Below, one piece after another: positions 1 through 11,199 of a stretch of DNA of 64,000 bases; the first letter of the stretch is position 1; every line of letters begins with the position of its first letter. Location of the stretch: contig JASFXZ010000001.1 in the NCBI GenBank assembly GCA_032209605.1, positions 31,562,619-31,626,618 of the forward strand, given 5' to 3'. The DNA is from Mactromeris polynyma. Lineage: Eukaryota; Mollusca; Bivalvia; Venerida; Mactridae. A program made the translations under genes and the position numbers. Under the pieces are notes generated by a model. The model saw nothing but the letters and a program-made list of their open reading frames with translations. It was not told where the DNA came from and did not search any database.

Positions 1-722
1 TTTCGGTTCAATTATTCTTTACTCAGTTTACGTGACTACATTTTCGATATATGGTCCAAAATGTGACGTCCGGGAATTTTGGTTACATCTTTAAAACCTT
101 GGTGACCAAGTTTTTAAGTTCCTTAAATTCCATCGTACAACATTGGTAGTTACATATGATCATAAAATGTATTTGTTTCATAGAAGGGAAGTTGAAAAAT
201 TACCAAAAATAACCTGATCTGGAATGGATAAAAGCGTTGAAACAAGGACACAAAAAGTTAACTTGTAAGTTTTCAATTACAAACCTTTCTATTGATTGAA
301 GAAAACAGTTTGTTTTAGTTTTAAAGAGAAATTTCATGCTAACACCATTTTAGGTATTTGAATGAATAACATAACATCCCCTGGCACCAGAATAATGCAC
401 TACAAGTAAAGGGAAAGTGTTTGATAAGATGTAACACATATTCTTGGACAGCATAGTTTGGATCATATATTGATAAAAATGATGATTTTACTCAGTGATA
501 AAAAGCTGATGGAATGTATGAGGGAAGTGACTTTCCATGTTCCAAAATGATTTGATCATAACCTACAAATTTATAACAACACCAGCGATAACCCCGATAC
601 GAAATAACACGTAAATGAAGCTACAACAGGACAAAAACTCAATTCATTTCGTGGCGTTGAAAAGTAAAGGTCTTTAAGCGGATATTCGAGCGGTTTGTGA
701 AAGTAGCGCTCTTGTGTTCCTG
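1..722 (+). promoter_or_regulatory. 5' flank of C1qDC gene 1 (unit U1)
   Basis: Position 1 matches the start of every later unit (13555, 20908, 33657, 47022), so the window opens almost at a unit boundary. The whole stretch is conserved ahead of all five genes. Visible elements are a half-CRE TGACGTCC near 66 and a kB-like GTGACTTTCC at 527-536 that recurs upstream of each gene. No coding region is supported: a 61-codon frame open in two copies is interrupted here and in two others. Promoter function is inferred from position and conservation. Confidence 0.45.
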
Positions 723-730
723 TATAAATA
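723..730 (+). promoter_or_regulatory. TATA box of C1qDC gene 1
   Basis: TATAAATA lies 61 bp before the ATG at 784. Transcription would start about 30 bp downstream, near 753-765, giving a 5' UTR of only 20-30 nt. It is identical in all five copies. Confidence 0.6.
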
Positions 731-783
731 ACCGTAGCAATCCAGACTTGTTTAGTTACTTACTCAGTGTTATAAGTTATAAG

Positions 784-1147
784 ATGTTTCACAACAAAAT
801 GTCGACTTTCGCATATGTCGTCTGCTTTCTGTTTTGTTCATGTGCGGGATTAAAACTTGAACAATCTTGTTCAAAATTTCATTATGAAGAACAAACGCTC
901 GAGAAATTAATTCGATTGCAGCTGTTTGTTGAAAGAACCAAGGAGGAAATGGACGCAACACAGAACAAAGTGATGGATACGCTTTCCGAATTATCCAAGG
1001 AACGCGAAGGGATTAAAGAAGACGTGCAAGCCGCGATTGAAGAAATCAATCAAGTGAAGAGTAACGCTGAAAAGGACATGACAACTTTAAAGAAGCATTA
1101 TTCGGATACCATCGACAGTTATGCTAAAGAAACAGCAGAAATAATGG
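784..1147 (+). CDS. C1qDC gene 1, exon 1: signal peptide and coiled coil
   Basis: This is the first coding exon of a secreted C1q-domain-containing protein, a family used in bivalves as pattern-recognition lectins. ATG 784 was chosen because it is the first ATG after the TATA box; a second in-frame ATG at 799 could also serve. Residues 7-22 form a hydrophobic signal peptide ending in CSCAG. Cys29 could link subunits. Residues about 37-118 are heptad-like, rich in Glu, Lys and Leu, and predict a coiled coil that would trimerise the C1q heads in place of collagen. The exon ends after the first base of a codon at the donor G|GTACGC, which is phase 1 and matches exon 2. Reading on into the intron adds six residues and then a stop. 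The family call is firm; the ligand is unknown. Confidence 0.85.
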
Positions 1148-3281
1148 GTACGCAGAAACCATTGTAAAGGCATTATAATTTATAAATGACCGTATAAAAG
1201 CAATACTTTAATGTTTTCTATCTTGATCGATGACTAATATAACCCATTTTATACAAATAATACATTATTGTGTGTATAGGGATGTTTTCATGGGACATAG
1301 GTTATTTGATGTTATTGTTTTTCTGACAAGCGGTATGATACTTAAAAAAGAAATTGATGTACAGTGGATGTAAAATCGTGGCTAAAAGGTATTACTATCT
1401 ACAACCACTTTAATATTCAATATATGATGAAAGTCGATGTTTTTAAGTTGCTGGTAATTACGACTAAATCGAGGACCATAACTCTGGTTTTACTGCTTTC
1501 ATCCCCCCCCCCCACCGAATAAAATCAAAGCACAAACGTGCTGTGGGTGGTACCACTCGTCTCTGCTGGCAACTCGTTGCATACAAGTTTCCGTTTTGTA
1601 ACTAAACAGTTTTATAATATCCAAGTTTGTGTTAATAGTTAAGATGGTTTGCATGGAATATGGAATAAAACTAAAACATAAGACAGAAATGGGAAAACGA
1701 ATAAAAATGTATTGAAAAAATAGTAACATTTTTTCCAAGAGATCTTCAATCCGACTTGTTCTAGAAATGCTAGATTTTCAAACCGAAATAAAGAAAAATG
1801 GTCAGTAATAATGGTAGAACCTTAAAATTGTAAAACAAGTAAAATGTTTGTCACGATTGTAAATAAATGAAATACAAAGATATCAGACCCTTTATGTAAA
1901 GCTTGTGAATGTTTAATTATAAAATGACATATTAAATTATATCGACACGAACTTAGAGTAAAATCAGTATGCCGAGGCATAATAATATATAGTAAGTTAT
2001 GATAACACTAGCTTGCCATAGGTTATGAGTTATCTTGTTGTAGTGGGGTATTTTCCAATTTTTTTCCAAGCTCAGAGCGAGATGTACGTAGAAAGATGAC
2101 ACCGATAATTTTCGTAGTCGCGCACAACGAGACAATATCTACGATAAATCGCAATAAAGAACATCAACAACAGTAATCACTTGTGATCGATTTATATACA
2201 TGTATATCCTTTAAACATTCTTCTACGTGCGTTCGCTTAGCGAATTTTTCGCGTTTATAGCGCTAACCTGGCATTTTAAGTATTGAGAACCGGTATGGTA
2301 GGGTACCCGTCTGATTGCATTTCTGTCACGCAGTTTCACCAACCGGCGAAAAGTAAGAATATGTACTAAACGAAACCAGTCGACGCTCTTAAAATATGCA
2401 CTTTACAAAACGATGCCGATTTATGAAATTAATAAGGAATAAAACAAAATATACATTTAGTAAGTACTTCATGAATGAAGTACAAGAATGAACCATCTTT
2501 AAAAAATATAAAAGAGACAAACATTTTTCGTTCATTAAATTTTATTATGAGCTAACCCAAAACTATAAACAAACTCGTGTGTATTAATACATTGCTTAAA
2601 ACCCCATCTGAACTCCACAGAAACAGCTTATTAGTTCACAAACCACTTTAGCCGGTCACCTTTTCAACATTTCATTTTATTGAAATGTTTATGATATTAT
2701 TTCGTTCGGTGAACTTTGGAACTACTTCGTTGCGTAGTAATTAGGATGTGGACGTTTTTGACTTGTTACCGGCTTTCAGCTTTTTCTGTTTTGAAAACGG
2801 GAACCAATTGTTGTATGCCATTCAAATTGCCACACTACTATAGACGGTACCTAGCGGTACCGTCCAAAAACTTTCTATGCTATTGACCCTCTGTGTCTTC
2901 TTTTTCTAAATGTTTGCGACACAAATTATTTGTATTCAGGACAACAGCCTATTTACAATGTCAAAGTCATAACTCTGCTTTTATTGATTCACTCCTAGAT
3001 TAAAACCCCTGCGTTCAGTAAAGGTGTTTGTGGCTAACGTTTCGTAACGGTTACAATTTTGTTCCCCATGTGCAGTGAATGTGATACGGTGGGTCAGGAA
3101 CAGAAAAGAAAACGTTTTTGTAAAATTCCCAATTGTTAGCCGAAACTGAACACAGGTCTGTTATACTCAATAAGTTTAAATGAAGTTAAGAAATCAAATC
3201 AAAGAGTAATACATAATAATACGTGTATTGTGCAGTAACTCTTCCAAGTTGAATAGTTACGTGTTCATTTTATCTCCACAG
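1148..3281 (+). other. Intron of C1qDC gene 1 (long form)
   Basis: Phase-1 intron of 2134 bp with donor GTACGC and a pyrimidine-rich acceptor ending TCTCCACAG. It holds a C11 tract at 1503-1513. After that tract comes about 1.35 kb found only here and in unit U4, absent from the short introns of U2, U3 and U5. A perfect hairpin sits at 2843-2864. No coding sequence was recognised in it. Confidence 0.75.
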
Positions 3282-3697
3282 AATCGTTAGTGACTCCAGT
3301 GGTAGCCTTCAAGAGCCATATAGTGACGAATAAAGTCATATCTAATAACAAAATAATTGTGTTTAGTACAAACCTACTAAATACTGATGGTTCCTATGAC
3401 AACAAGACCGGTATATTCACAGCTCCGCTAGGTGGCGTGTACATATTCACAGCGCAAATCTGTCTAGCCATAAAAGTGCGTTCTTACTATACAATTCACG
3501 TTGGAGAAACAGACATGAGTTCTGCTCTTCTAGGCGACGATAACTATGAAGCGTGTTACACTATCGACACCATCGTGAAAGTGGCGAAAGGAACTGAGAT
3601 AACTGTGCGCTGCAAGAGGATGGTGAACGGTGACCAAGTCTGGGAAAATGCTTACTCCATAAACAGTTTTTCTGGAGTTCTAATACATGGAATTTAA
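3282..3697 (+). CDS. C1qDC gene 1, exon 2: C1q globular domain
   Basis: The exon starts after CAG at 3281 and completes a Glu codon with G1147. It encodes residues 122-259 of a 259-residue protein. The C1q signature fits the family pattern: F149, N155, Y160, F167, G173, Y175 and F177 have the expected spacing, with only the last aromatic replaced by Ala. The C-terminal strand NSFSGVLI is also typical. Cysteines lie in QIC, EAC and VRC. Residues 233-248 (3614-3661) differ strongly between paralogues. The protein is expected to be a secreted, trimerising recognition molecule. Closest relative here is gene 4, with 10 nucleotide differences over 416 bp, nine of them amino-acid changing. Confidence 0.9.
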
Positions 3698-4548
3698 CAA
3701 CTTATCAACTGTTAATGTTTACTATTCCTTTTGATACTTAATTGTAGTAGTTTTAAACAGTGTGGCAGTCAGATGTGTGTCTAGAATTGTGCCAGTTTTG
3801 TTGTGTAATATCGGAATGTTAAAAAGCTTTTTTATTTTACGTTTTCTCATTGAACAACGGTTTCTAACTACGTAGAAGGTTTTCCCCTAGCTCTTGATTT
3901 CACTTTTCTTATTTTATCGTTACTAACTGGGATCCAAAATATTGATTCCAGACAAGCATAGATAAATTCCATTTTGCTTATCGATAAACTGTATGAGGCT
4001 TCGAGTGCTTTGGAAGCGTTAAATGTTTTATCCGTATCAGTTTCTTTATAATAAAAAATGAATATACGGTCATGATGCATATACAATTCTAGAATTTTTA
4101 TTCAAAATCCGAAGTTATACGTTGAAAGTTCTGCATGACAGAGTCACTCCATGACTAACATATATTGTGTAGAATCATAATAAAAGGAGCACCATTAGGA
4201 AGAATGGTTTGATATTCGAATTGATCTTGCGATGAAGAGTAATTCTATGTACTTATTAGTCAGGGAGGTTGGTGACGAGCCAGATTTGTTTGTTGTTTCG
4301 ACCAGATTGCCGAGAACCTATCCACCCGAGGACGATATACATAGTCCATATTGGTGTGGCCTAAATGTATGCCACAATCGCTTGTCTGGAATAGGAGAAT
4401 AAGAACAGACATGCCAGTGTAACATTAACTTTTGACTCCGTTGAAAAAAATACCCCGATATTGTCAATTTCTCACATAAAGGGACAGGACGGTACTGGGA
4501 CTCTTACCCAAGACCCTTATGGTCAGTTTTCGATGTTTTCTCTTTCTT
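3698..4548 (+). other. 3' flank of C1qDC gene 1
   Basis: Conserved with the other units. A candidate poly(A) signal AATAAA at 4050-4055 is about 350 bp after the stop and recurs in every unit. No further gene is seen. Confidence 0.4.
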
Positions 4549-4850
4549 GCGACACCGCCTCCGTGATCTAGTTGTTAAGGTCGTTGACTTGAAATAACAA
4601 AGCCTATTACCGCTTTACTATCTTGGTCTGATCGCCCGGCTAGTTCAGTTGGTAGAGCGCTAAATTGTCACCCGACAGTTCCAAGTTCGATTCCCGGGTT
4701 GGGCGCGTTATGTTCTTCCGTGACATTGGCTACGGTCATGCCCTCCATAAGAGGATAAGTTTTCAGTTGCTTGTGGGAGAGCATGTTTGTACTGCTTGAT
4801 AATTTTCGAAAAACTGATTTGGTCAACTGATTAAACTACTTTGGTAATGA
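4549..4850 (+). mobile_element. tRNA-Lys-derived SINE, U1 copy
   Basis: Positions 4634-4705 fold like a tRNA. The acceptor strands GCCCGGC and GTTGGGC pair fully with G-U allowed, box A is TAGTTCAGTTGG and box B is GTTCGATTCC. The 5' half resembles tRNA-Lys, but the anticodon arm is degenerate, so this is a SINE head rather than a gene. A second, weaker box-A-like stretch lies just upstream near 4563-4590, suggesting a composite head. The downstream body has no recognised tail. Copies are in U4 and U5; U2 and U3 lack it by a deletion. Element limits are approximate. Confidence 0.65.
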
Positions 4851-5067
4851 TGTCTACATCCACTGCTGTACTGCATTGGTCTTTTTGTGTACGCCTATTG
4901 GACTATACGGTCACCGCTGTTCAACACTGGCCATTCTGTTACAAAAATTAGTAGGAACATTACAGACAAATTGAATTTTCTGTGTCTTAAATTTCTATTT
5001 GATATATTCATTTTTAATTGCAATATCCTAAATATGTCATCGGAGTACTTATAACTTTTGTTAAGTG

Positions 5068-5303
5068 TATATTGTGTTACATTTGTCATTCCTTGTATGC
5101 ACTCCACTGGATTGCATTTGTCATTCTGTATATGTTCTCCACAGGATTGCAATTGCCATTTTATAGTTGTACTCAACAGGATTACATTTGTCAATATGCA
5201 TATATTCTGCTGGATTGCATTTGTATACCTGTATATGTATGATACTTGATTGCATTTGTCATTTTATATACGCACTCTACCGGATTTCATCTGTTTTAGT
5301 GTC
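5068..5303 (+). repeat. ~35-bp degenerate minisatellite, U1
   Basis: About seven tandem units of 34-36 bp begin GATTGCATTTGTCATT and end near CTCCACAG, with substitutions between units. The repeat occurs at the same place in all five units. The open frames across it are a by-product of the repeat. Confidence 0.75.
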
Positions 5304-5911
5304 TTGGGTTGAGTCCCTGTACCGAACTGTCTCTTTAAGTGAGACAGTTGACATTTTCTTACGGAGGATCAAAGCCTTATTCTGGTCATTCCCAGGATCG
5401 ATGGTAATGTAAATTGTCTGAACTGAACAGCGATATTGCTTAAAACATTGTCGGAGTCAATTTGCAACGTTTAATTTTACAACGGCATGCATACATTTTC
5501 AATCACGCAAACTCCTAGCAACAGTTACTAGAGGCAACTGTGATTTGAGCTCGGAACACCTCGGCGATTATTAGTAGAGCTCTGCCGGATACCGTCGAGT
5601 AAGTACGATTGTTTTCTGTGAGAGTATATTGTAGTTTAGTAGAGACAAAATTAAGTAGCGCTCAACACATCCATCTATTTATGTTACATTGTTTATTTAC
5701 GAGTTTAAACACATGTTTTTGTTTTTTTTGCTATGAATGAAATCATATGTTTGTTGGTTGTTGTATGTGATTGTGCAATAAATATACATACATCATCGCA
5801 GTTAGTTGTTTCGTAAAGAATGTCCGATGTATTATATCTCTGCATGAAAACAGAAGGCTTGCGAAAGCTGCAGTCTTGCAAAATCGAGTTATAACAATAC
5901 AATACGCTTAT
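5304..5911. other. Intergenic, U1
   Basis: Conserved between units. I see no gene, RNA or further repeat here beyond a short inverted motif, CTCTTTAAGTGAGACAG, near 5329. Confidence 0.4.
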
Positions 5912-6087
5912 AGTAAAACCTCAATAATAAGACCACCCTTGGGACACTTGAAAACTGGTCTTAATATTGAGTCATCTTAATATTGAGGTTGAATTAAGAG
6001 CAAAACAGTGAACATGGATTTGAAAAATGTCTTCTTAATTTTGAGATGTTCTTATCATTGATGTGGTCTTTAATTGAGGTTTTACTG
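5912..6087. mobile_element. pogo/Tigger-like MITE, U1 copy
   Basis: The terminal inverted repeats are AGTAAAACCTCAATAATAAG at the left and TTTAATTGAGGTTTTACT at the right, flanked by TA on both sides. That end sequence and a TA target are typical of the pogo/Tigger branch of Tc1-mariner elements. The interior repeats the TIR motif (CTTAATATTGAG) and has no transposase. Other copies lie at 17286, 24675, 39661, 51719, 56576 and 58267. Confidence 0.7.
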
Positions 6088-7084
6088 TATTTCGACATTT
6101 TAAAACGTTCATACAAAGCTTATAGTCACATACGTTATATGTGCGAGAAAGAAAATTACAACACTTAATATAAACCAGTACAGTAGTTATCAGTAATGGT
6201 ACAATTTCAAAATGTAACTTTAAAACACAGATAGATACAGGTTCATCCCCAAAAGATGTTTGTTTGGTATAACTCTACCTAGCAAAACATACATGTAGGT
6301 GGGTAGGTAGTTATTTTTATAACTACATGTTTTAGTATTTATGATCATATTAATAGTTAACTATTATTATGCTGCTAAGATTACTTTCCCACTGACACGT
6401 CAAAAACGTTTTTTAGAAGGGGCCATTTTTATTGCCAAACAAACAATCTTTTTAAGTATGGCCTAGTAATAGTTTTCACAGACTGACGTGCTTTCCTTGA
6501 AATCAACATTACGAAATATGTGTATTTTGCCAATTAAGGTAAATTTGCAGACGTTGTTATCTTGAAAACGTGATAAAATAGAATTTATCAATTTTAGGCC
6601 AATGACAATATTATTGACCAATGTAGTTTTGTTTTTCGTTCCTAATACACAAACGAACAGACATAACGTAGCTCTGTATTACACTTTTACGACCAGGCAT
6701 TGAGATATCTACCCGAGGCTTCAATTAAGTGAGTTATGCAGATCGTGGTTTCACCAGTGTATTAACGGGAGAGTATTCGTTTTTACCCATCTGAGAGCTC
6801 GTCAGTGGACCAATTCTTGTTTATTTATGTTTACCTGTGTACGTTGTGACAGCGCAGTAGGTAAAGACACTTAGAGATGTTATTCATTACCGTACACATA
6901 CGGATTTTTATTTACTTGTTTATTACTTAATATGTATTTATCATTTTAGGTCACGTTACTATATTTATACTATTTTATTCCCACCTTTCAGTGATACAAA
7001 CAATTACACATATAAGAGGATAGTAATTAGATATACATAGTTCAGTTAAAATTAGTCCTAGTAAATGTCAAATACATGAAGATA
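6088..7084. other. Intergenic, U1
   Basis: AT-rich, conserved across units and without a supported gene. The end near 6885 is where U2 and U5 lose the satellite block. Confidence 0.4.
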
Positions 7085-7244
7085 AAATTTTCATTCACAC
7101 ACTCATCGACAGACACAACATAATATTATAAATTAAAAAGCAACCATTAACTTTAATCCCTTGTGATACACGAGACCAAAGTTACGACTGACGGTCAGTT
7201 GTTAAAAGTACATTTTGTAAACTAGCATATCGTCTTGTCCGATA
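7085..7244. repeat. Left direct repeat flanking the U1 satellite
   Basis: About 160 bp nearly identical to 11200-11356 on the same strand, running from AAATTTTCATTCACAC to CTTGTCCGATA. The pair brackets the satellite block. Equivalent pairs occur in U3 (25750-25911 and 31525-31682) and U4 (40762-40925 and 44672-44825). Confidence 0.75.
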
Positions 7245-7501
7245 CTAACTGACAGACATTCAAATAAAATATTATAAATTTCAAAGCAACCATTAACTTT
7301 AAAAGCATGAAATAATAGCACAGTAAATATCAAATTAATCAATCAATTGTGTCACAACGTACGTACATCATCAAGAGATTGTCAATTTCCGAATATCTAT
7401 ATCGCTTTTCTGACTGTTTTATACGCTCTGATTAAAGAACCGTCTCAAAGGAACAGCATCTCAATCAATGACGTTATGACCATGGATATGTACAGCTAAT
7501 G

Positions 7502-7517
7502 TGACGTCACGACGTCA
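7502..7517. promoter_or_regulatory. Twin CRE site, U1 left
   Basis: TGACGTCACGACGTCA is a perfect palindromic cAMP-response element followed at once by a near-perfect second one. It would bind CREB/ATF-type bZIP proteins if active. It recurs at seven other places in the window. No adjacent coding gene is recognised. Confidence 0.5.
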
Positions 7518-8690
7518 GAACTATTATTCGACTGAATCCGTCGAACGCCGGACTTGACCGAAGTTATAAACTCGGCACATTCCGTCAAAGTTCGGAATTT
7601 TCGAACGACTAAGATTTGACATAAGGAATTATCTTGAGAGCTTAGAAACGGCTAAATGCATTCCATTCAAATTCGGAAAAAAGTATGCCTGTTTCGGAGA
7701 TGCTGAACACATATAGGCATATTAACACACAAATGGTCACTAAATGGCCGATCTTTTAGTGGAAACGTCCTTTTTAGTTTGATCGAAAGCGAAATAGAAA
7801 TAGGGTATCGCCTGTCACAGTGGTTTTGGCATGTGTAAAAAAGCATACGAAGAATCACTCGTCAGGAAAAAGCTTTATCACTTTATTATGACAAGAGACA
7901 GATATTCGGCTGAGCATAGGTTTAAAATTAAATCTGGAAAGATTCAACAATACCCATGTACAATTATGATACTTATTTTGTGTCTTTCGGCGTTTGCTCT
8001 CGAGTGGTCAAGAAATCGATCGCCATCCAAAAGCGCTGGGAATTTACTTAGGGTAATTTGTTTGCCACATATTTCAGTATTTCTTAGAAACCTCAGATGG
8101 AAACAGCATTGCATCTGTATAAGAACTTTCTATGCTGTGTTAAGAACACCATAAAGTGCAGACTAAATGCTGACTAAGTTCTTTGTAAATACAGTACTCC
8201 ATCTTTTCCTGTTAATAGCAGAATAAAGATGCAGTGGCAGGCAAATAAATGGTTCAGTCATCAATGCTTGGCATTGTATAAGTTAACTTTATACTAAACG
8301 GTTATGCAATTCTGTCAATCAATTCCTGGAAATACCAGAAACAACATAATGCAAATCACACACGCTGTTAAAGAAACATTTTCTGCAGAACATTTCAGTG
8401 AGTATGGCTTCTAATACTCTTAACAGTGTGAATAAAATACTTCTGAAAAAAGCAATAACAATAATGATTCAGCAATCATTTATATACTGAAAACTAAAAC
8501 TGCAGCAGCTGGACATAACTGCTTCGTGGTCTGCAATCACTATTAATAGACTTAAGACATTGAACAGTGCAGCAAGGAGTTACCGTGGCTTCCATTTAAA
8601 ATAAGATTCTAACAACAGCTAGGAATTCAATATATAAAACACTTATTACCCTTGCCCAACCTTAATACTCAAGAGTAGTATTCATTTAGG
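7518..8690. other. Region between left CRE and satellite, U1
   Basis: Conserved in U3, U4 and U6. A frame of 107 codons at 7831-8154 is open here but frameshifted in U4 and disrupted in U6, so it is probably not coding. A non-coding transcript driven from the CRE side is possible but unsupported. Confidence 0.3.
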
Positions 8691-10210
8691 GAGTAGTGTT
8701 CAGTGAGTTGTGTTCAGTAAGTTGTGTTCAGTACGTGAGCTGTGTTCAGTACGTGAGCTGTGTTCAGTACGTGAGCTGTGTTCAGTACGTGCGTTATGTT
8801 CAGTACGTGAGCTGTGTTCAGTACGTGAGCTCAGTTCAATATGTGAGCTGTGTTCAGTGAGCTGTGTTCAGTACGTGAGCTGTGTTCATTGTGTGAGCTT
8901 TGTTCGGTACGTGAGCTGTGTTCAGTGAGCTGTGTTCAGTACATGAGCTGTGTTCAGTACGTGAGCTGTGTTCATGGTGTGAACTTTGTTCGGTACGTGA
9001 GCTGTGTTCAGTACGTGAGCTGTGTTCAGTACGTGAGCTGTGTTCAGTACGTGAGCTGTGTTCAGTACTTGAGCTGTGTTCAGTACGTGAGTTGTGTTCA
9101 GTACGTGAGCTGTGTTCAGTAAGAAGTGTTCAGTAAGTAGTGTTCAGTAAGTAAGTAGTGTTCAGTGATCAGTCTTCAGTGAGTAGTGTTCATTAAGTGA
9201 GCTCTGTTCAGTGAATAGTGTTCAGTAAGTAAGTAGTACTCAATAAGTGAGTAGTGTTCAGTGAGTAGTGTTCAGTAAGTGAGTAGTGTTCAGTAAGTGA
9301 GTAGTGTTCAGTAAGTGAGTAGTGTTCAGTAAGTTAGTAGTGTTCAGTGAGTAGTGTTCAGTGAGTAGTGTTCAGTAAGTGCGTAGTGTTCAGTAAGTGC
9401 GTAGTGTTCAATGAGTAGTGTTCAGTAAGTGAGTAGTGTTCAGTAAGTGAGTAGTGTTCAGTAAGTGCGTAGTGTTCGGTAAGAGAGTAGTGTTTAGTGA
9501 GTGAGTAGTGTTCAGTAAGTGAGTAGTGTTCAGTAAGTGAGTAGTGTTTAGTAAGTGAGTAGTGTTCAGGGAGTAGTGTTCAGGGAGTAGTGTTCAGTAA
9601 GTGCGTAGTGTTCAGTGAGTAGTGTTCAGTGAGTAGTGTTCAGTAAGTGAGTAGTGTTCAGTAAGTGAGTAGTGTTCATTGAGTGAGTAATGTTCAGTAA
9701 GTAATGTTTAGTGAGAAGTTTTCAGTGAGTTGTGTTCAGTGAATTGTGTTCAGTGAGTATTGTTCAGTGAGTAGTGTTCATTACAGTAGTGTTGAGTTAG
9801 TGAGTTATTATCAGCGAGTAGTGTTCAGTAAGGGAGTAGTGTTCAGTGAGTTGTGTTCAGTGAGTTGTGTTCAGTGAGTTGTGTTCAGTGAGTTGTGTTC
9901 AGTGAGTTGTGTCCAGTGAGTTGTGTTCAGTGAGTTGTGTCCACTGAGTTGTGTTCCGTAAATGAGTAATATTCAGTGAGTAGTGTTCAGTGAATTATGT
10001 TCAGTTAGTGAGTAGCGTTCAGTAAGTGAGTAGTGTTCAGTGAGTGAGCTGTGTTCAATGAGTAGTGTTCAGTAAGTGAGAAGTGTTCAGTGAGCTGTGT
10101 TCAGTGAGTGAGTTGTGTTCAATAAGTAGTGTTCAATGAGTAGTGTTCAGTGAGTTAAATTCAGCGAGTAGTGTGCAGTGAATTGTGTTCAAAGTATTGT
10201 TCAGTGAGTT
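8691..10210 (+). repeat. GTGTTCAGTGAGTA-family satellite, U1 array
   Basis: About 1.5 kb of tandem units of 14 bp (GTGTTCAGTGAGTA/T/C) mixed with 18-bp units (GTGTTCAGTAAGTGAGTA). From 8727 to 9120 the 18-bp form TGTTCAGTACGTGAGC dominates and gives a spurious ELCSVR hexapeptide frame. The + strand is strongly G+T biased. Most units contain GTAAGT or GTGAGT. Confidence 0.9.
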
Positions 10211-11199
10211 TCTACGTGAAGTGAGAAACAGTTATGAAATACAACAAATACAGAATTGTCGTTGCGATACAAAGAAAAGAAATCTGATCCAAGAATTGTA
10301 CAGAGCAGCCTCTTTTGAGCAACCACCTCTCTTCAAAAACATTATCATTTTCCTGTGGAAAAACTTTATAACAAATTAAATGTCTTTAGGACAACAGCCT
10401 CTCAACAACAGACACATTGTATTGTTCTAGAAAGGTTGCACAGTATTTAAGACAGGATTACAAATATAGAAGAGCTATATACATTTATCCTGTGATCATC
10501 ATACATAATACTACCACTGTTCGAAGGTTTAATGTCAGGGAATATAACCAATGCGAACATCCTGCACAATTTACGATATATCATGGAGTTATCCCCCTTA
10601 GTAATATACACAAATTACGGCCTGTTTTCATTGACAAATTTCGTGATTTAAGTACTTGGGTGGGATCCTGATTATAAATGAGGGTTCAAGAGTTATATGT
10701 CTGATAATTTAAAAAAAAATGTAAATTTGAGTCTGAATTTATGTATTTAATGTAGCTTCCCCCACCAAAGAAACACGTTTGTTGGTATAATACAGTAACA
10801 CACTGGTTTTGATTTAACAGGACAACAGCGACATTTGTATCATGTATAACATATGGGATGTAATTATATCGAAATATGTAGATAAATCATCGAAAGTACA
10901 CCGACCCACTTCGGATATTATAATGAGAACATAATAAACGAAGTCCGACTATAGATCTATTGATTATATAGGCTTCCTAAGCAGTTTACCGCTAAACTAT
11001 TTGTATCGTGTCTAGAAGGTAACCTATTAAGGTTTTAAACAATAAATGTGTACATCTTATTTACAACATAGCCTTCTATTAACAAGATAAACAACCAAAT
11101 ACACACACAAAGAAGCATCCACACACGCAGACGCACAAACAATAAATTGCACAAGAACATCATGTATTAACATCATTATGTCTGACAATAATTACATTC
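10211..11199. other. Post-satellite region, U1
   Basis: Conserved in U3, U4 and U6. It begins TTTCTACGTGAAGTGAGAAAC right after the satellite. No gene is supported. Compared with U3 it lacks the palindromic element and the AAT-rich tract that precede the right direct repeat. Confidence 0.4.

Noticed and set aside
527..536. NF-kB site in the C1qDC promoter
   Set aside because: GTGACTTTCC is one mismatch from the consensus and conserved in all copies, but the copies are too similar for conservation to mean much. Kept only as a note in the 5' flank.
697..783. 29-codon upstream extension of exon 1 from a GTG
   Set aside because: It has no ATG, and the TATA box lies inside it. The first ATG after the TATA box is at 784.
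4634..4705. Functional tRNA-Lys gene
   Set aside because: The acceptor stem and A/B boxes are good, but the anticodon arm does not pair and the sequence continues as a repeated SINE body.
4895..5412. Overlapping frames on both strands around the 35-bp minisatellite
   Set aside because: Open on both strands because of the repeat; indels between units break them.
7831..8154. 107-codon frame between the CRE and the satellite
   Set aside because: Frameshifted in U4, start deleted in U3 and destroyed in U6; no domain recognised.
8710..9136. Open frames encoding ELCSVR repeats in the satellite
   Set aside because: An 18-bp repeat leaves all frames periodic. The other arrays do not keep the frame and there is no start context or splice support.
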